From Microbotryum silenes-acaulis (taxonomy: Eukaryota; Basidiomycota; Microbotryomycetes; Microbotryales; Microbotryaceae): a DNA stretch of 64,000 nucleotides. The notes under the pieces are model-generated. The model ran no database searches and was not told the origin of the DNA. It worked only from the letters and a program-made list of their open reading frames with translations. Both the position numbers and the translations under genes were made by a program. The stretch is taken from assembly GCA_003665825.1 (NCBI GenBank), contig QPFY01000007.1:124001-188000 (forward strand). Direction: 5' to 3'. Positions within the stretch are counted from its first letter, which is position 1, and the number at the start of each line of letters is the position of its first letter. Positions 32,650-43,809 of the stretch are shown one piece after another.

Positions 32650-34098
32650 CTAGCTAGAGCCTTCTTGCCTCTTGCGCGCACCCAAAATCTTCTTTGCCTC
32701 CGCTCGAACCTCGCTGTCAGGGGATATCCTGCGCCAGATTGGAAAGGCGATCTGCAGCAAATATCGAAGGCAAAGGAATGTTTCATCAGCTTCTCGATTA
32801 TCTGTTGTGGACAATTGCTACAAGCCTACCGTTCCTGCAATACCCCACAGCGTATCAATGAGTACATTGTTACGCGGGGTGATGCCTCGACTATTTCGCA
32901 GCATGTGTCCTACAGGCTCATACGTGATGTAAAAGTTGTCACGGTCCAAGCCTGATCATATGAGAGAGAAGGTGGTCAGAGATCCCGAACAGATGTAGGG
33001 ACGGGTAATTAAAGCTCTCGCGCGTTGCTCACCTCGGATCATGTGCGCAGCTACCACCTCGGGAGTCAGGCCCACGTCGGGTCCTTCGATTCTGCGGGTC
33101 ATGGCCGGTTTGACTTTCTGCTCCTCGACGAAACCGGGCGACAGGATCGTTGCGGGCAGGAACAGATGGACTGAAATGCCATACATTTGCAATTCGTTTC
33201 GAAGGGTCTCGGCCAGTCCTGGACTCAAGATTAACATTACGTTGAGCGACGGTGGTGGAATCTTGTCAAAACGCAGCGTCTGTCACATACCCCTAATTGC
33301 GTACTTGCTAGGCGTGTACGCCGAGTAGCCCGCAAACCCCATCATAGCCAAGACACTGGCTGTGAATACGATCTTTCCGGGTTTTCCCTCTTGTCGCATA
33401 CGTCGTGTGGCTTCATGTATCGTGCATAGTGCGGTCTTGAAGTTCCACTGCATGCCTTGCCAGTGACTCTCGGCATCGAGGTCGGCAAAGAAGCCAGGGA
33501 TCGTCCCGCCAGCGCACGCAAAGACGAAATCCGGCGCCTCTCCAAGCTTTTCACACGCCAGGTTCAGGGTCGCTGCGGCATCGTCGGCCAAAGTGAGGTC
33601 GCACGCGTAAGAGGCGATGTGTTGGCTCGGTGACTGGCGGTGGGTCTGCAGTGGGTGCACGCGAATAAAGTCAGCACTCGCTGCGGCAAAAAGCTACAAT
33701 CAGGGTCATACGACCAGCACCAGCACGCAGCATATTGTCTTTGCACTGACCTCTATGCGTGTAAGGGCCGCATCCAACTTTACTTTGCTTCTCGAAACGA
33801 TCGAGACGTGGGCGCCGCGCTCCACAAGCAGACAGGCGAGGGCGAGTCCGAGCCCCTCGGAGCCTCCACCAATGTAGCAGTGCTGGATGCGTAGAAGGCA
33901 TCAGTGTCTGTACATATCACTCTTCTCCTCCTTTTGTACGCTCGAACTGCCTCAAAGGCGACGCACCTTGCCGGAGAAGTCAATCCGACGACGCCAAAGG
34001 AAACTCATGAGCACAACGATCGAGACGAGCAGCGCAAACGTGGCGGTGATGTAAGGGATGGCGATTGAGCTGGGGATCCAAGTATGCGCCGATGACAT
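32650..34098 (-). CDS. TSC10: 3-ketodihydrosphingosine reductase (KDSR)
   Basis: Catalyses the NADPH-dependent second step of sphingolipid synthesis, reducing 3-ketodihydrosphingosine at the ER membrane. Six exons, minus strand: 34098-33967, 33882-33751, 33693-33291, 33218-33033, 32951-32830, 32751-32650, giving 358 residues. Exon 1 encodes an N-terminal membrane anchor (ITATFALLVSIVVLMSFL) followed by RRR. The NADP-binding motif is GGGSEGLG (residues 49-56), the catalytic Ser lies in FTASV, and the Tyr-Lys pair is in YTPSK (Tyr214, Lys218). The C-terminus ends FPIWRR...VRAEAKKIL, like yeast Tsc10 relatives with their membrane-associated tail. Exon 3 uses an acceptor at 33694 rather than the nearer CAG, because only that keeps the frame. 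Confidence 0.93.
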
Positions 34099-35032
34099 GA
34101 GTCTACGGATGAGTGATGCTGCAGTAGCGGACAACGGATGGCTGAAGGTTGAACAAGGCTTGGGATCAGCTTGAGACACGAGGGTAGTACAGGGGTCAGA
34201 CACATTGGAGGCACGTGATGGCCCGAACAAGCCCAAACGAGCTACGTGGGATAGAGCAATGCCCGCCCACAAACGTGGGGTAGAGCAATGCCCGCCCACA
34301 AAACAGCTGACCGTACCGTACCTGGAGGTTCCTATAGCGGTGTGCTGACGACGTTGGCGAGCAGGTGATGATTGCTCGTCGTGCTCGACGTAACGGACGC
34401 TACCAGAGGAGTCGCCTTCGTCTGGTGCGCCTCGGCTCTTGGTCAATTCTGGTCAATTTTCCGAAGATCACTGACGAAATGGATGAAACTCCCGCGCACC
34501 TGATCGAGTTTGGGCCAAAAGCCCTCGCCACGCTTCCAGCACCGTCCATTGGTCTCAGTGTTGGACCCAATTTTGTGTAAGAATTGGGAAAGTAACACAC
34601 CCAGAATACAGGCCCTAGTTCGCGAGGACCCGAGGCCACTCACCCTACACTCCAGCGTTGAATTCAGCTAGCTTTGGTGCAACTGCCGAATTGTGAAGCT
34701 GAGAGAATTATTGCAAACTCGGTCGGCAAGGTGTTGAGCAAATAGACCGAACATGATAACTAATAGCTGTACCTGCAGCGTAAAACGATTCATTATACAT
34801 TTTCAGGCTATTCTCTGTACTCGGAACTGAACAGTCGGCTTCCGTCGGAAGGGCCGGCCGGGGTTTCTTGGTCAGCCGGTCAGATTCGCCGCGGGGATTG
34901 CCGCCGAGCCGGGCCCCACTTGCCGAGTTGCTCTCGCTCTTCCTCTCCTCACCACGCAACGACCAGCATCCTAGTCAAGCCAAATCGACGCCCTGTAACA
35001 AGGCCTGAGTGATCTCTCTCGCACTGCCAAGC
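34099..35032. other. Divergent intergenic region with a 29-bp tandem repeat
   Basis: Shared upstream region of the KDSR (minus) and enoyl-CoA hydratase (plus) genes. It contains the duplication at 34244-34301 and no convincing exon. Confidence 0.6.
34244..34301 (+). repeat. 29-bp direct tandem repeat, two copies
   Basis: Two adjacent copies of a unit starting ACGTGGG and ending CCGCCCACAA differ at one base. It lies about 150 bp upstream of the KDSR start codon, so it may affect that promoter. Confidence 0.9.
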
Positions 35033-36437
35033 ATGTTGTCCCCCCTGCACCTCGCTGCCCGTCGCACGACGTCTCGTTCGACCCGTACCCTCCTCCCTTC
35101 ATCCGCTAAGCCCCTAACCCGGGCCTTCACCACCCACTCCATCCAACCCATCCAACCCATCCGGTCGTTCTCTTCCTCCCCTCTCAGTCGATCTGAAGCG
35201 ACATCTGCGTCGTCGAGTGGAGGGGGACAGTACAAGAACCTGCTCGTCACCTCGCCGGCGGCGGGAGTAAGCTTGATCACGCTCAACCGACCCAAGGCGC
35301 TCAACGGTGAGCTTTCATGCCCGCTCCTGGTCCAAAGCCTCCTTCGACCCTGCGTACAGCCCCCGTTCGCCCATTCCGGAGTCTGATATTAAACACTTCA
35401 TGTCATCCCCACAGCCCTTTCCTCCCCCCTCTTTCACGAACTCAACGCGGTCCTCAGCACCCTCTCCACGGACGACTCGATCGGCTGCGTCGTCCTAACC
35501 GGTTCAGACAAGGCCTTCGCTGCCGGTGCCGATATCAAGGAGATGAAGGACAAGGAGTTCGCGGATGTGTACAAGAATGATTTCCTAGCTCATTGGACGC
35601 AGATGACCAAGTTCAGAAAACCGATCGTCGCCGCGGTTAGTGGGTATGCGGTGAGTGTTTTCGTATTGTGGGAGGGACTCGGAGACGAAAGAGTTTGCGT
35701 TGCTGATGAGGTTCGTCGGATTTGGTAATCTAGCTCGGTGGTGGTTGTGAATTGGCCATGATGTAAGCGAGATTTGCATTTTTCTTTTTCTCTGTGGTTC
35801 GACTTTCTCGCAAACTTACGCGTTTCCACCCTCTAGGTGCGACATCATTCTCGCATCCCCGAACGCGACGTTCGGTCAACCCGAAATTAACGCAAGTCGA
35901 CTCGACGTCTTTTCCCACCATCCCTCGTACTAATTCCTCATAATGACTTGCTCTCCACCTCACAGCTCGGCGTCATCCCCGGTGCGGGTGGGACCCAACG
36001 TCTCGTGCACGCGATCGGCAAATCGCGCGCGATGGAAATCGTTCTCACCGGTCGCAACTTTTCCGCGACCGAAGCCGCTTCCTGGGGGCTCGTATCCCGA
36101 CTCGTCGAGGGGTCCAACAACCAAGCCGTTGTAGACGAGGCCGTAAAAGTGGCGAGTAAGATCGCGTCCAAGGGTAGGGTCGCCGTTCAAGCGGGTAAGG
36201 AGGCGGTGAATGCGAGTCAGGAGTTGGGACTGGAGGATGGGTTGAGGTTCGAGAGGAGGTTGTTCCATCAGTTGTTTGCGACGGTCAGTTCTTTCAGGCG
36301 TTTCGTTCGGATATGGGATAGGCAAGTGGGAAACTTATTGTCTTGTTCGTTCGCGTTCCTCGTCGGTGCAGAAGGACCAAAAGATCGGGATGCGCGCTTT
36401 CGCGGAAAAGAAGAAGGCCGAGTTCGTTCACGAGTAG
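35033..36437 (+). CDS. Enoyl-CoA hydratase, mitochondrial
   Basis: A crotonase-fold enzyme that hydrates trans-2-enoyl-CoA in beta-oxidation or amino-acid breakdown. Six exons: 35033-35306, 35415-35650, 35734-35762, 35837-35891, 35966-36283, 36372-36437, giving 325 residues with consistent phases. The first 55 residues are Arg/Ser/Thr-rich without acidic residues (LAARRTTSRSTRTLLPSS), typical of a mitochondrial presequence. Oxyanion-hole segments are FAAGADIKEM (residues 126-135) and ALGGGCELAMMCD; FGQPEINLGVIPGAGGTQRL holds an active-site Glu region as in ECHS1. Intron 4 starts GCAAGT, a GC-AG intron. The closest named relatives are short-chain enoyl-CoA hydratases of the ECHS1 type. The tail FAEKKKAEFVHE fits that group. 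Confidence 0.95.
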
Positions 36438-36556
36438 AATTGGAAGCGGGGTCTTACTTCGTGTATGCACAATGAGACTATATATATTACAACTGGGCCA
36501 AGCAAGACGTGAGGTTATCATAGGGCAATGGCATCTGGCAATAAATGCTCCGCTGC

Positions 36557-37881
36557 TTAGAAGAGCAAACCACCCAGCAGTACACCACCCAACAGACCTG
36601 CGCCCACACCCGCTCCACCCATCCCCCTTCCACCATAAGGTAACCCATACCCGTACCCATAGCCCCCACCATACATTGGTCTCCCATACCCTCCACCATA
36701 CATCGGTCTCCCATAGCCCCCAAATCCACCCCCATAAGGTCCATACCCCCCACCCCTGACATACATCGTCTGCGGTGCCGCATACGTCGGCGCATACGTC
36801 CCATTCTGCGACGCCTCCAACATCGCCTTCCTGCGTCGGATATAGGCCTGATGACGCTTCATCTCTTCCTCGGCTTGGCGCTTGCGTTCGGCTTGACGTT
36901 CTTCGTGCGTCGAGTTGGTCATCTTGTCTTTGAGCTTGCGGCCGAACGAACGCTTTTCGGGCTGTTGTTGTTGTTGTGGGTGAGAGGATGAGCCGGTCGA
37001 GGTTGAGGCGTGGGCAGAGTGGGAACCTTGTTCGTGTTGAGGGTCCGCCTCGTTGAAGAGACGCGAGCGCTCGGTATCGGGGATCGAAGCGAGGTACTCG
37101 GGCTGGTGGAAGTGGGAATATCGGAGGTCAGTGAGGGCGTCCCCGAGAAACCGTTGCCACCGCTTTCTGGGGCGAGTTAACTCACGTCCTGTGGGGAGTT
37201 TGCACGTCTCGTAAGTGCACTGAACATACTTTTTCAGCCATTCCCTATCGAGAGTGTTGATTAACTTACCTCGTAAGGATGCAGCCAAATGGATCGCGGG
37301 GGATCTTTAGTCGTGCTGCTCGAACGAAGCCTTCGAGTCAGTACTCACGCCATGAGAAGTGCCTAGACTACGACTGGGGCACTCACTCGACGTAGTAGAC
37401 ATGTTGCGAGCTATTCCAGACGAATCGTCGTCGACCAGGGAATATAATAATAAAATTCAGTCTTCACAGTTCACAGAAAGCCCCATCTCCGCTCATTGGC
37501 TTCGGCTCGTTCGCTCCCTCCCCGAGCCCGAGGACCGACGACGTCATCGCCAAGCAGCACCCGCTTTCACCACACAACTTCCTCCCAGGCCAGACCTTCA
37601 ATCTACCTCGCATCGAATTCCCTAACCCAGCCCTTGGGCAATTCCATCAACTCGGTCTCCATACTCCTCCTCGTCTTTTCATCCACCCCCGTCGTCCTGC
37701 CCAAATGATCCTCCTCGTCATCATCGGTAGAGAGGTCGTCTTCTTCCCGATCAGGAACGGGGAGATGGGAACGATCTTGGTGTCCTGGCGAGGTGGTGGC
37801 GAGGTTGTAAGAGGGCGGCGCTTCGTTGGGACCTGGTTGAGGGGCGGAGGAAGTCTTGGATGTGGTCATGGTCATGGTCAT
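36557..37881 (-). CDS. WW-domain protein with Gly/Tyr-rich tail
   Basis: Four exons, minus strand: 37881-37607, 37410-37387, 37315-37270, 37219-36557, 335 residues. The WW domain is split over three exons: LPKGWVREFDA, then SSQHVYYVD, then TTKDPPRSIWLHPYE, with the two Trp, the Tyr pair and the terminal Pro that define the fold and bind proline-rich peptides. The N-terminus has PPSY and an acidic patch (STDDDEEDH). After the domain come a Lys/Arg-rich helical region with HEERQAERKRQAEEE and a tail of GYG repeats ending LLGGVLLGGLLF, a layout seen in uncharacterised basidiomycete WW proteins. The exon 3-4 junction is the least certain, because a nearer acceptor would break the frame. A degenerate tandem copy lies upstream. 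Confidence 0.82.
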
Positions 37882-38366
37882 GGCCGTGTGGCGCAGCGCG
37901 TTATCGAATAAGGGAACTGATGGGAAGGAGCTCGAAAAGAGTGGAAGCGATCGCTCGCCACCAAGAAACCTCGACCCGCTCGGCCGTCGGCGACTTGCAC
38001 CGCGCGCCCGCGCCCGCGCGAACACCAATATGAGACGGGCGCTACCGATTGGGCATTGCACTGCCAAACTCTCCGAGACTTCAATTCATCTCGGTCAGGC
38101 CACTTTGAGATGGGATCTGCACCCCCCCACCCCACTCTTCTTCACCAGTTCAAAATTTCGCAAGTGGAGACGACACAGCACTGTGTTTGCGCCCGAATGA
38201 TCTACGTGATACCATAGATGAGCTAGTTGATTACAAGGACTCAAGAGGTTTGCGGAGGGCGCGCTACTAGTAAAACAAAAGTTAATCCTCCCCGCCGTCA
38301 CTGTGCGCTCCGACCAGCCTCCACACCAAGATCAAGACAGACAACAAACTCCACTTCACTTGCTCA
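37882..38366. other. Spacer between the WW gene and its degenerate copy
   Basis: No separate gene. It presumably holds the WW gene promoter and the 3' end of the pseudogene. Confidence 0.5.
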
Positions 38367-39485
38367 TCAAAGCTGTATTCCTCTTGACCACCACCCCATA
38401 CCCATAAGGACCCCAACCCATCTCACCCCCCCCCTTTCCCCATCCTCAGGCGGCTCAAATCTCTGCTCATACCTCCCCTCCTTCAAATCCTCTGACAAAA
38501 CCTCTTTCGCGGTCTTGTATTCGACGTACAATCGATCGGTGTATTCAGAACGTTTGAGACGTAGGGCTTCACGTTCTTCGTGAGTTGAGGAGGTGACTTT
38601 GTCTCTGATAAATCGGCCGAGCGAACGGGTTTTCGGCTCGGAGGCGGCCGCCGAGTGCGACAAGGTAGAGGGTGGCCGAAAGAGGGCTCGCGGTAACGGA
38701 TTCTACTTTCGCTGTTATTGAGCCCGATCTCCAAGTCCTGGCTTGATCACCGAATAACCTCGTTCGTTCGGAACCGGAGACGTTGTTCAAAAAGTCGGGT
38801 TGATGAGGAGGTGAAGAAGGAGCGCATCATGAGCTGTGAGAAGCTCCTGCCTACTTGCTGTTCGGTATTACGTATCGAATACTCACGTTCTGCATAGGCA
38901 AGGAAGTAGAAAAGATGTGTCAGCATCGTACATGATCACCCCTTTCGGGGTCAGATAGGACCTACTGCAAAAGGGTGCGCCCAGATGGATGGAGGAGGGT
39001 CCTAGTTCGTACTGAACGAGTGGCGACATACGAAGGGTTGAGCATAAGAACGAAAGTGTCAACGAACGTCGAGCCGTACGAGAAAGTTTTAGAGCCTGAA
39101 CCCACTCGACGTAGAATACGTGATGCGAACTATCGATTCCGATATCAAATTGCAGAACACAGAGTCAGTCAGTTGTCTCTTTCGTCGAAGCAGATCACGA
39201 GACCAACGATCGACTCCCCATTTCCACTCATCCCGACTCACCTCGCATCATATTCCCTCGCCCATCCCTTGGGTAGATCCAACAAGCCTTCCTTGTGCCT
39301 CCAATTCCCGTCTCCCAGCGCTTTCGTCTCCTCCCCTCTGAAGCCTGAGGACCCATTCGAATCGGCGCCACTCAGATCGGGCGGAGGGGGTTCTCATCGT
39401 GGTAGGAAGGTGGGGGAGGGGCGGAGTCGTGATCAGCGCCGGAGTGGGTATGAATCGCTTTGGAATCACTTGTGTATACAATCAT
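38367..39485 (-). pseudogene. Degenerate tandem copy of the WW-domain gene
   Basis: Collinear pieces of the neighbouring gene are visible on the minus strand: PPPPSYHDEN, LPKGWAREYDA, a short exon with HHVFYVD, DPPPSIWAHPF, HQPDFLNNVSGSERTRLFGD, and RSLGRFIRDKVTSSTHEERE. The frame is broken at least twice. There is a one-base shift between the PPPPSY segment and the WW part. Another lies between RTRLFGD and the RSLGRF segment. The junction corresponding to the intron inside the WW domain also meets an in-frame TAG unless an unusual donor is used. The Gly/Tyr-rich tail is absent. Best read as a decayed tandem duplicate, though a rapidly evolving gene with unusual splicing cannot be fully excluded. 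Confidence 0.7.
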
Positions 39486-39924
39486 CACGTGCAGATATGG
39501 AGGACTGCTGAAGTGAGCGGAGAGGGAGAGGGAGAGGGAAGGGGAGGAACCGCCGGTCATGTGGGGCGCGGACGGCCTCCGCTTCCGCGGCCAAATTGAA
39601 ATGACGCGTCACGAAGCGATTGTACGCGTGTAAGCAACGTAGTCGTCATCATTCGCTTTCTTTTTTTCACTAGCGGAGTTATTTGTGCTGTCGACCTCGT
39701 GTGTGCAGCATCCCTGAGAAGGTTTCCTAAGTCCTCCGGTTTCCATCCTCCGGTTTCCACGCTGGCGAAAATCGAGGAGGCCCGAGCTCACAGGGCCTGC
39801 ACAGGGGGGCGGCCAGCAGCCTCCTTCGCCCTGCGCCACGGGGCGAAAGTGCTTCGCGCGGTGCGGTCAAGGCCCAGCGCGCGAAATGGCCCGTCGAAAT
39901 CTGTCGAAATTGGCTGGGAACGAA

Positions 39925-41071
39925 ATGGGTGAGTAGTAGCGTCTGGCTCTACGACCCTCTTCCGTCTCCCCTCCCATCGAACATCAGTAAGCCTTCCCCT
40001 ACCCAACTACAGGACCTCTCTGCGACGCATCCCACCTCTCCGGCCTTTCCTCGTCCTCATTCCCTCCTTCGCACCACGCTTTCGCTGTATCGCGTGGGAG
40101 GAGAGAGGTGGTCGGATTCGAACTCGGCGCTTAGCCTACGCCCGCGACTTTTCTGCCTGGGCCATTCGTTGCGTCCTCCGCGCCTGGCTCAGCAGCGCGG
40201 CCTCACGCCTACGCCCCTCGTTTTTCCTCGACGCCTGTGCTCACGCGAGGCTTGGGATGCAGGACAGCGAAGGGGTGGAGCACGATTGGTTGATTGATGC
40301 AAACGGATTGGCTGGAAGTGGAGGTGCATGAGGGTGTGGTGGATGCCGCACTGGCCGATGTCGTTTTTCGATGGCGCGCCCAGCAGCGGAGCAACCCCGC
40401 CAGGCCCAGCTCAAGCCCAGCGAGCAGCGAAGCGCGCCAGCCCACCACGCCCGACAACGAAGACGACAACGACGACGATCCACAGCCCACTACGATACTG
40501 TTTGATGGATGCATGGCCCTGACCACATGGGATTTGCCCTCTACAGTGACTAAGAAGAGAAGAAACGGAGGACGCAACAAGAACGGTCGCGGCCACGTCG
40601 TTGGAGTTCGTTGCTCCAACTGCTCGCGCATGTGCCCCAAAGTAAGCTTCATCCCGGTGCTGGACCGATGAGCAAAAACCCATCCTAATGAACTTTTTTT
40701 CCCCGTCTCTGTCAGGACAAGGCCGTGCGACGATTCACCGTTCGCAACATGATCGAGTCGGCTGCCATCCGTGATCTTTCGGACGCCTCCGTCTACACCG
40801 GTCAGTTTCGCACCCTTCGTCGGCGACCCGTGCCTTCCTGGTCTAACCCCCGAGGCCAACTTGACTTCCTTAAACAGAATACGTCCTCCCCAAGATCTAC
40901 CTCAAGATCGTCTACTGCATCTCGTGCGCCATCCACTCGCACGTCGTGCGCGTGCGCTCCGTCGAGGGCCGCCGCAACCGCGCTCCCCCTCCCCGAATGC
41001 GCTTCAACAAGGACGGCAAGAAGATCTCCCCCGCTGCCGTCGCCGCCGTCGCCGCTGCTGGACGTTCGTAA
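39925..41071 (+). CDS. RPS26: 40S ribosomal protein S26 (eS26)
   Basis: A small-subunit ribosomal protein near the mRNA exit channel. Exons 2-4 are clear: 40547-40641, 40716-40800, 40878-41071. They encode [20 protein letters not shown], the zinc-binding cysteines in [51 protein letters not shown] and [16 protein letters not shown], all diagnostic of eS26. The first exon is tiny. The preferred choice is ATGG at 39925-39928 followed by a strong donor (GTGAGT), giving M-V-T-K-K and 125 residues. An alternative donor at 39987 would split the start codon as A|TG. Either way intron 1 is about 560-620 nt, far longer than others here, as is common in ribosomal protein genes. Confidence 0.93.
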
Positions 41072-42338
41072 ACTTTGGAACTTCGAGTGGAGGTTGTAGA
41101 CGAGGTGACTGGATGGATGTATAGGAAGGGGTCCGCTTTAGCTTCCCTTGGACTGTATGGGGATCGAAATGCGAAATCCAAAACCCAAAAAAATGACGCT
41201 CACCCCTTCGCTTGGCTGCGGGCGGCTGTTCTTCACGAAGACAACATGATGTTAGTGGTCGACTCGATGAGGCGAGAGAGGTTATTCGAGAGCTTCGTGC
41301 GACGTCGAGGGATGGGCTCGTGCGACTTAGTTGTGATGGTTTTTCGCGAGAGAGAGGGAAACGCCGTGAATCGGGTCTGACGTATGAGATCAAACGATTG
41401 GCGTTCTCAGTCCTACACAATACAGTCCACCTTCTCCGTCACTTCGTCGGCTTATAGTCAGTCGCCCGCGTTTGACTGCTCAGCTGATGGTTGATGGCCG
41501 GATCCCAGCTCATGAAGTCACTGTCCATCCTCTAACGAGGTCACACCGCGATTTTCGGCTGTATTTGTCCGTGTGTTCTACCTGTGTAGCCTCAGGCTAA
41601 GGGCACACCTGATCGCCGATGGCAGCGAGCTGGTCCGGGCGGTGCCGCGGCCGACACTGCAGTCAACTTCAAAATGTGATGATTGAAGACGCGAAACCTC
41701 TCCCTCTACAAAAGATACCGTCGTCTGCTGTCGAGGTTAGAAATGAAGCTGGTGAAAGTCTGAATGGGCGATAAAGCAAGCACAGTTGGGAGCACCTTCG
41801 AGTCCGGGCCTCGGCCGGGCGCGCGACTGGACTGCGACTGGCGCAGACTGACTGGCGCGAGCTGGCGCGCGCGTCGGGGCTGGCCCACCGTTCGCGTAGG
41901 CCCTCGTCGCCGGTTGCGGCGTTCGAGATCAACGTGGCTTCCCACGGTGCCAACACGTCTCGACTCGCGAGCTCGCAGGAGGCTGCTCCGGCTCTCTCTC
42001 GGTCTCTCCCCTCTCTCAATCTGGCCGCGTCTTTCACCTAGAGTATTCACGAACGGAATAAGAGGTAGTAGCAAGAGCGACACGCCCTCGTCCCCTCAGG
42101 GTGGCTTCTTCGAGCTCGTCGTGGAATCGCCCTGAATCGCGTCGGGCCTCCTTCGCGATCGCCGTCAGTTTGTCGCATTCGCTCGCGCGCTCGCCATCTG
42201 GCACGGCGTGGTCGTCGCCGACGGCTCAACACAGGTTCAGCCCCACGACGATCCTCAACCTCGTCACGCGGGCCCTTCCTCCGATCTGGTGTACCCTGAT
42301 CGCATGGTTATGCAGCGAAAAAGTTGCATCTAGTCAGG
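41072..42338. other. Intergenic region, no gene seen
   Basis: About 1.27 kb without a recognisable exon. Short open frames on both strands have no domain or splice support. 41810-41880 is strongly GC-rich with GGCGCG repeats. Confidence 0.55.
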
Positions 42339-43809
42339 ATGATCAATCAAGGCGCCTACATGAGCCACATATCCCCGACATCCTCCGGCGGCCGGTCACG
42401 TTCTGGCCGCCCATGGTTCCGGTCCTCGTCACTCGGCACCAACGCCAGCGCGGATGAGAAGCTCGACTTGGACGGATTGGGCTTCCCTACGGCCGCTCCC
42501 ATCTCGGCGTCGTCTACGATCCTGTTCGATTGGAATGGTTTGACGAAACGAAGTCGCATAACCAACTTTGCTGTGTTGCTTCTCGCCCTCGTCTCGGGCT
42601 TTTCGATCCTTCTCAACGTTCGACTCTACCTCGACCAGCAGGTAGGTTCCCTTGCTCTCTGGCGTTTGTGCGGGAATATGCGCAGCGATCACCGTGCTCA
42701 TATTGTTGCTACGACCAACCAACAGATCTTCCGACGACCCACACCCGATACCCTGGTGCCCCTATCTCTCCGAGCAACCTTACCGACTTCACGAGCCCCG
42801 CTCAAGCACCTCGTCATGATCCCAGGCCACGCGATCTGGCTCGGTTCCAACGCCTCACGCGCCTCCCTAGACCAAGACTGGATTCTCGAACCCTTCCAAA
42901 AGAACGGCGATGTCCGAGCCTACCTTAAACATATCGCCAAAGGCGCCGAGATCGCCGGCAAGGATCCCGATGCGTTGTTGATTTATTCGGGTGGGATGAC
43001 GCGACATGGGGCGACGATCAGTGAGGCGACGAGTTATGCGAGGTTGGCCGAGGCCGGGAACGTGTACGAGAAGTATTTGAAGCCGGCGGAGAAGAATCTG
43101 CCTTTCGAACGAGTTACGACTGAGGTGAGGAGTGGGACGGCTCACGCCTGGAAGGAATTCGTTGTTTGACAGCTCCGGAAATTCTCTTATAGGATTATGC
43201 GTTGGACTCGTTCCAAAATTTATTGTTCTCTATCGCCAGGTTCAAAGAGTACGTTAGATTCGTTTGTGGGCCAGAACGTTAGTCAACTTGGGCTGACTTC
43301 TTGTACTTCGACCAGATTCACGGGCCATTACCCGACTCAGAGTAAGTTTTCTCGCAAACGCTGGGTCGGGGAAGCAATTTTTGAAAGCGGACCACTTTTC
43401 TTTTTACAGTCACCACGATAGGCTATGGCATGAAGCGCAAGCGATACCAAGACGTGCATCGTGCCGCTCTACGATGGCCTTCGACAGCCTTCAAATACAT
43501 CGGTATCGATAACGACCACGACGTCGAAGCCGACTACCAAGGCGAGCGACAAGGCGGTCTCGAACCTTTCATCAGGGATTCCTACGCTTGCAAAGGCGTC
43601 CTCCTCGCCAAGAGGAGGAAAAGGAATCCGTATCGTCGGTTCCACCCGTACCATTCTTCAGGTGCGTAAGGGTCGGAGATTATTAGTGAAGCATGCTCTG
43701 ACTTTATAGTCGCCGTCGCCTTTCTGGCACAGTCCCTGAACTGGCACCTCTCTTCGAATACTGTCCAAGAGGGAATGCTTTATATTCCGGACGTTTACCC
43801 TGGGACTAA
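42339..43809 (+). CDS. DUF218 (YdcF/SanA-like) membrane-anchored protein
   Basis: Six exons, 42339-42641, 42726-43124, 43193-43248, 43316-43341, 43410-43661, 43733-43809, make 370 residues with every phase consistent. A Ser-rich N-terminus precedes one hydrophobic segment (FAVLLLALVSGFSILLNV), probably a signal anchor. The DUF218 core follows: HLVMIPGHAIWLG, ALLIYSGGMTRHG with Ser/Thr-rich glycine turn, ISEATSYARLA, FERVTTEDYALDSFQNLLFSI, ITTIGYGMKRKRYQDVHRAA, and the end RNPYRRFHPYHSS..CPRGNALYSG. Bacterial DUF218 proteins such as SanA and YdcF relate to envelope functions, but the fungal role is unknown. An acceptor at 43732 rather than 43709 was chosen because it gives the conserved C-terminus. 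Confidence 0.9.

Noticed and set aside
40090..40190. tRNA-like B box (GATTCGAACT) on the minus strand
   Set aside because: No consistent T stem or acceptor pairing could be built around it.
40209..40859. 216-codon minus-strand frame over the RPS26 locus
   Set aside because: Overlaps eS26 exons and intron; no domain, and the plus-strand product is certain.
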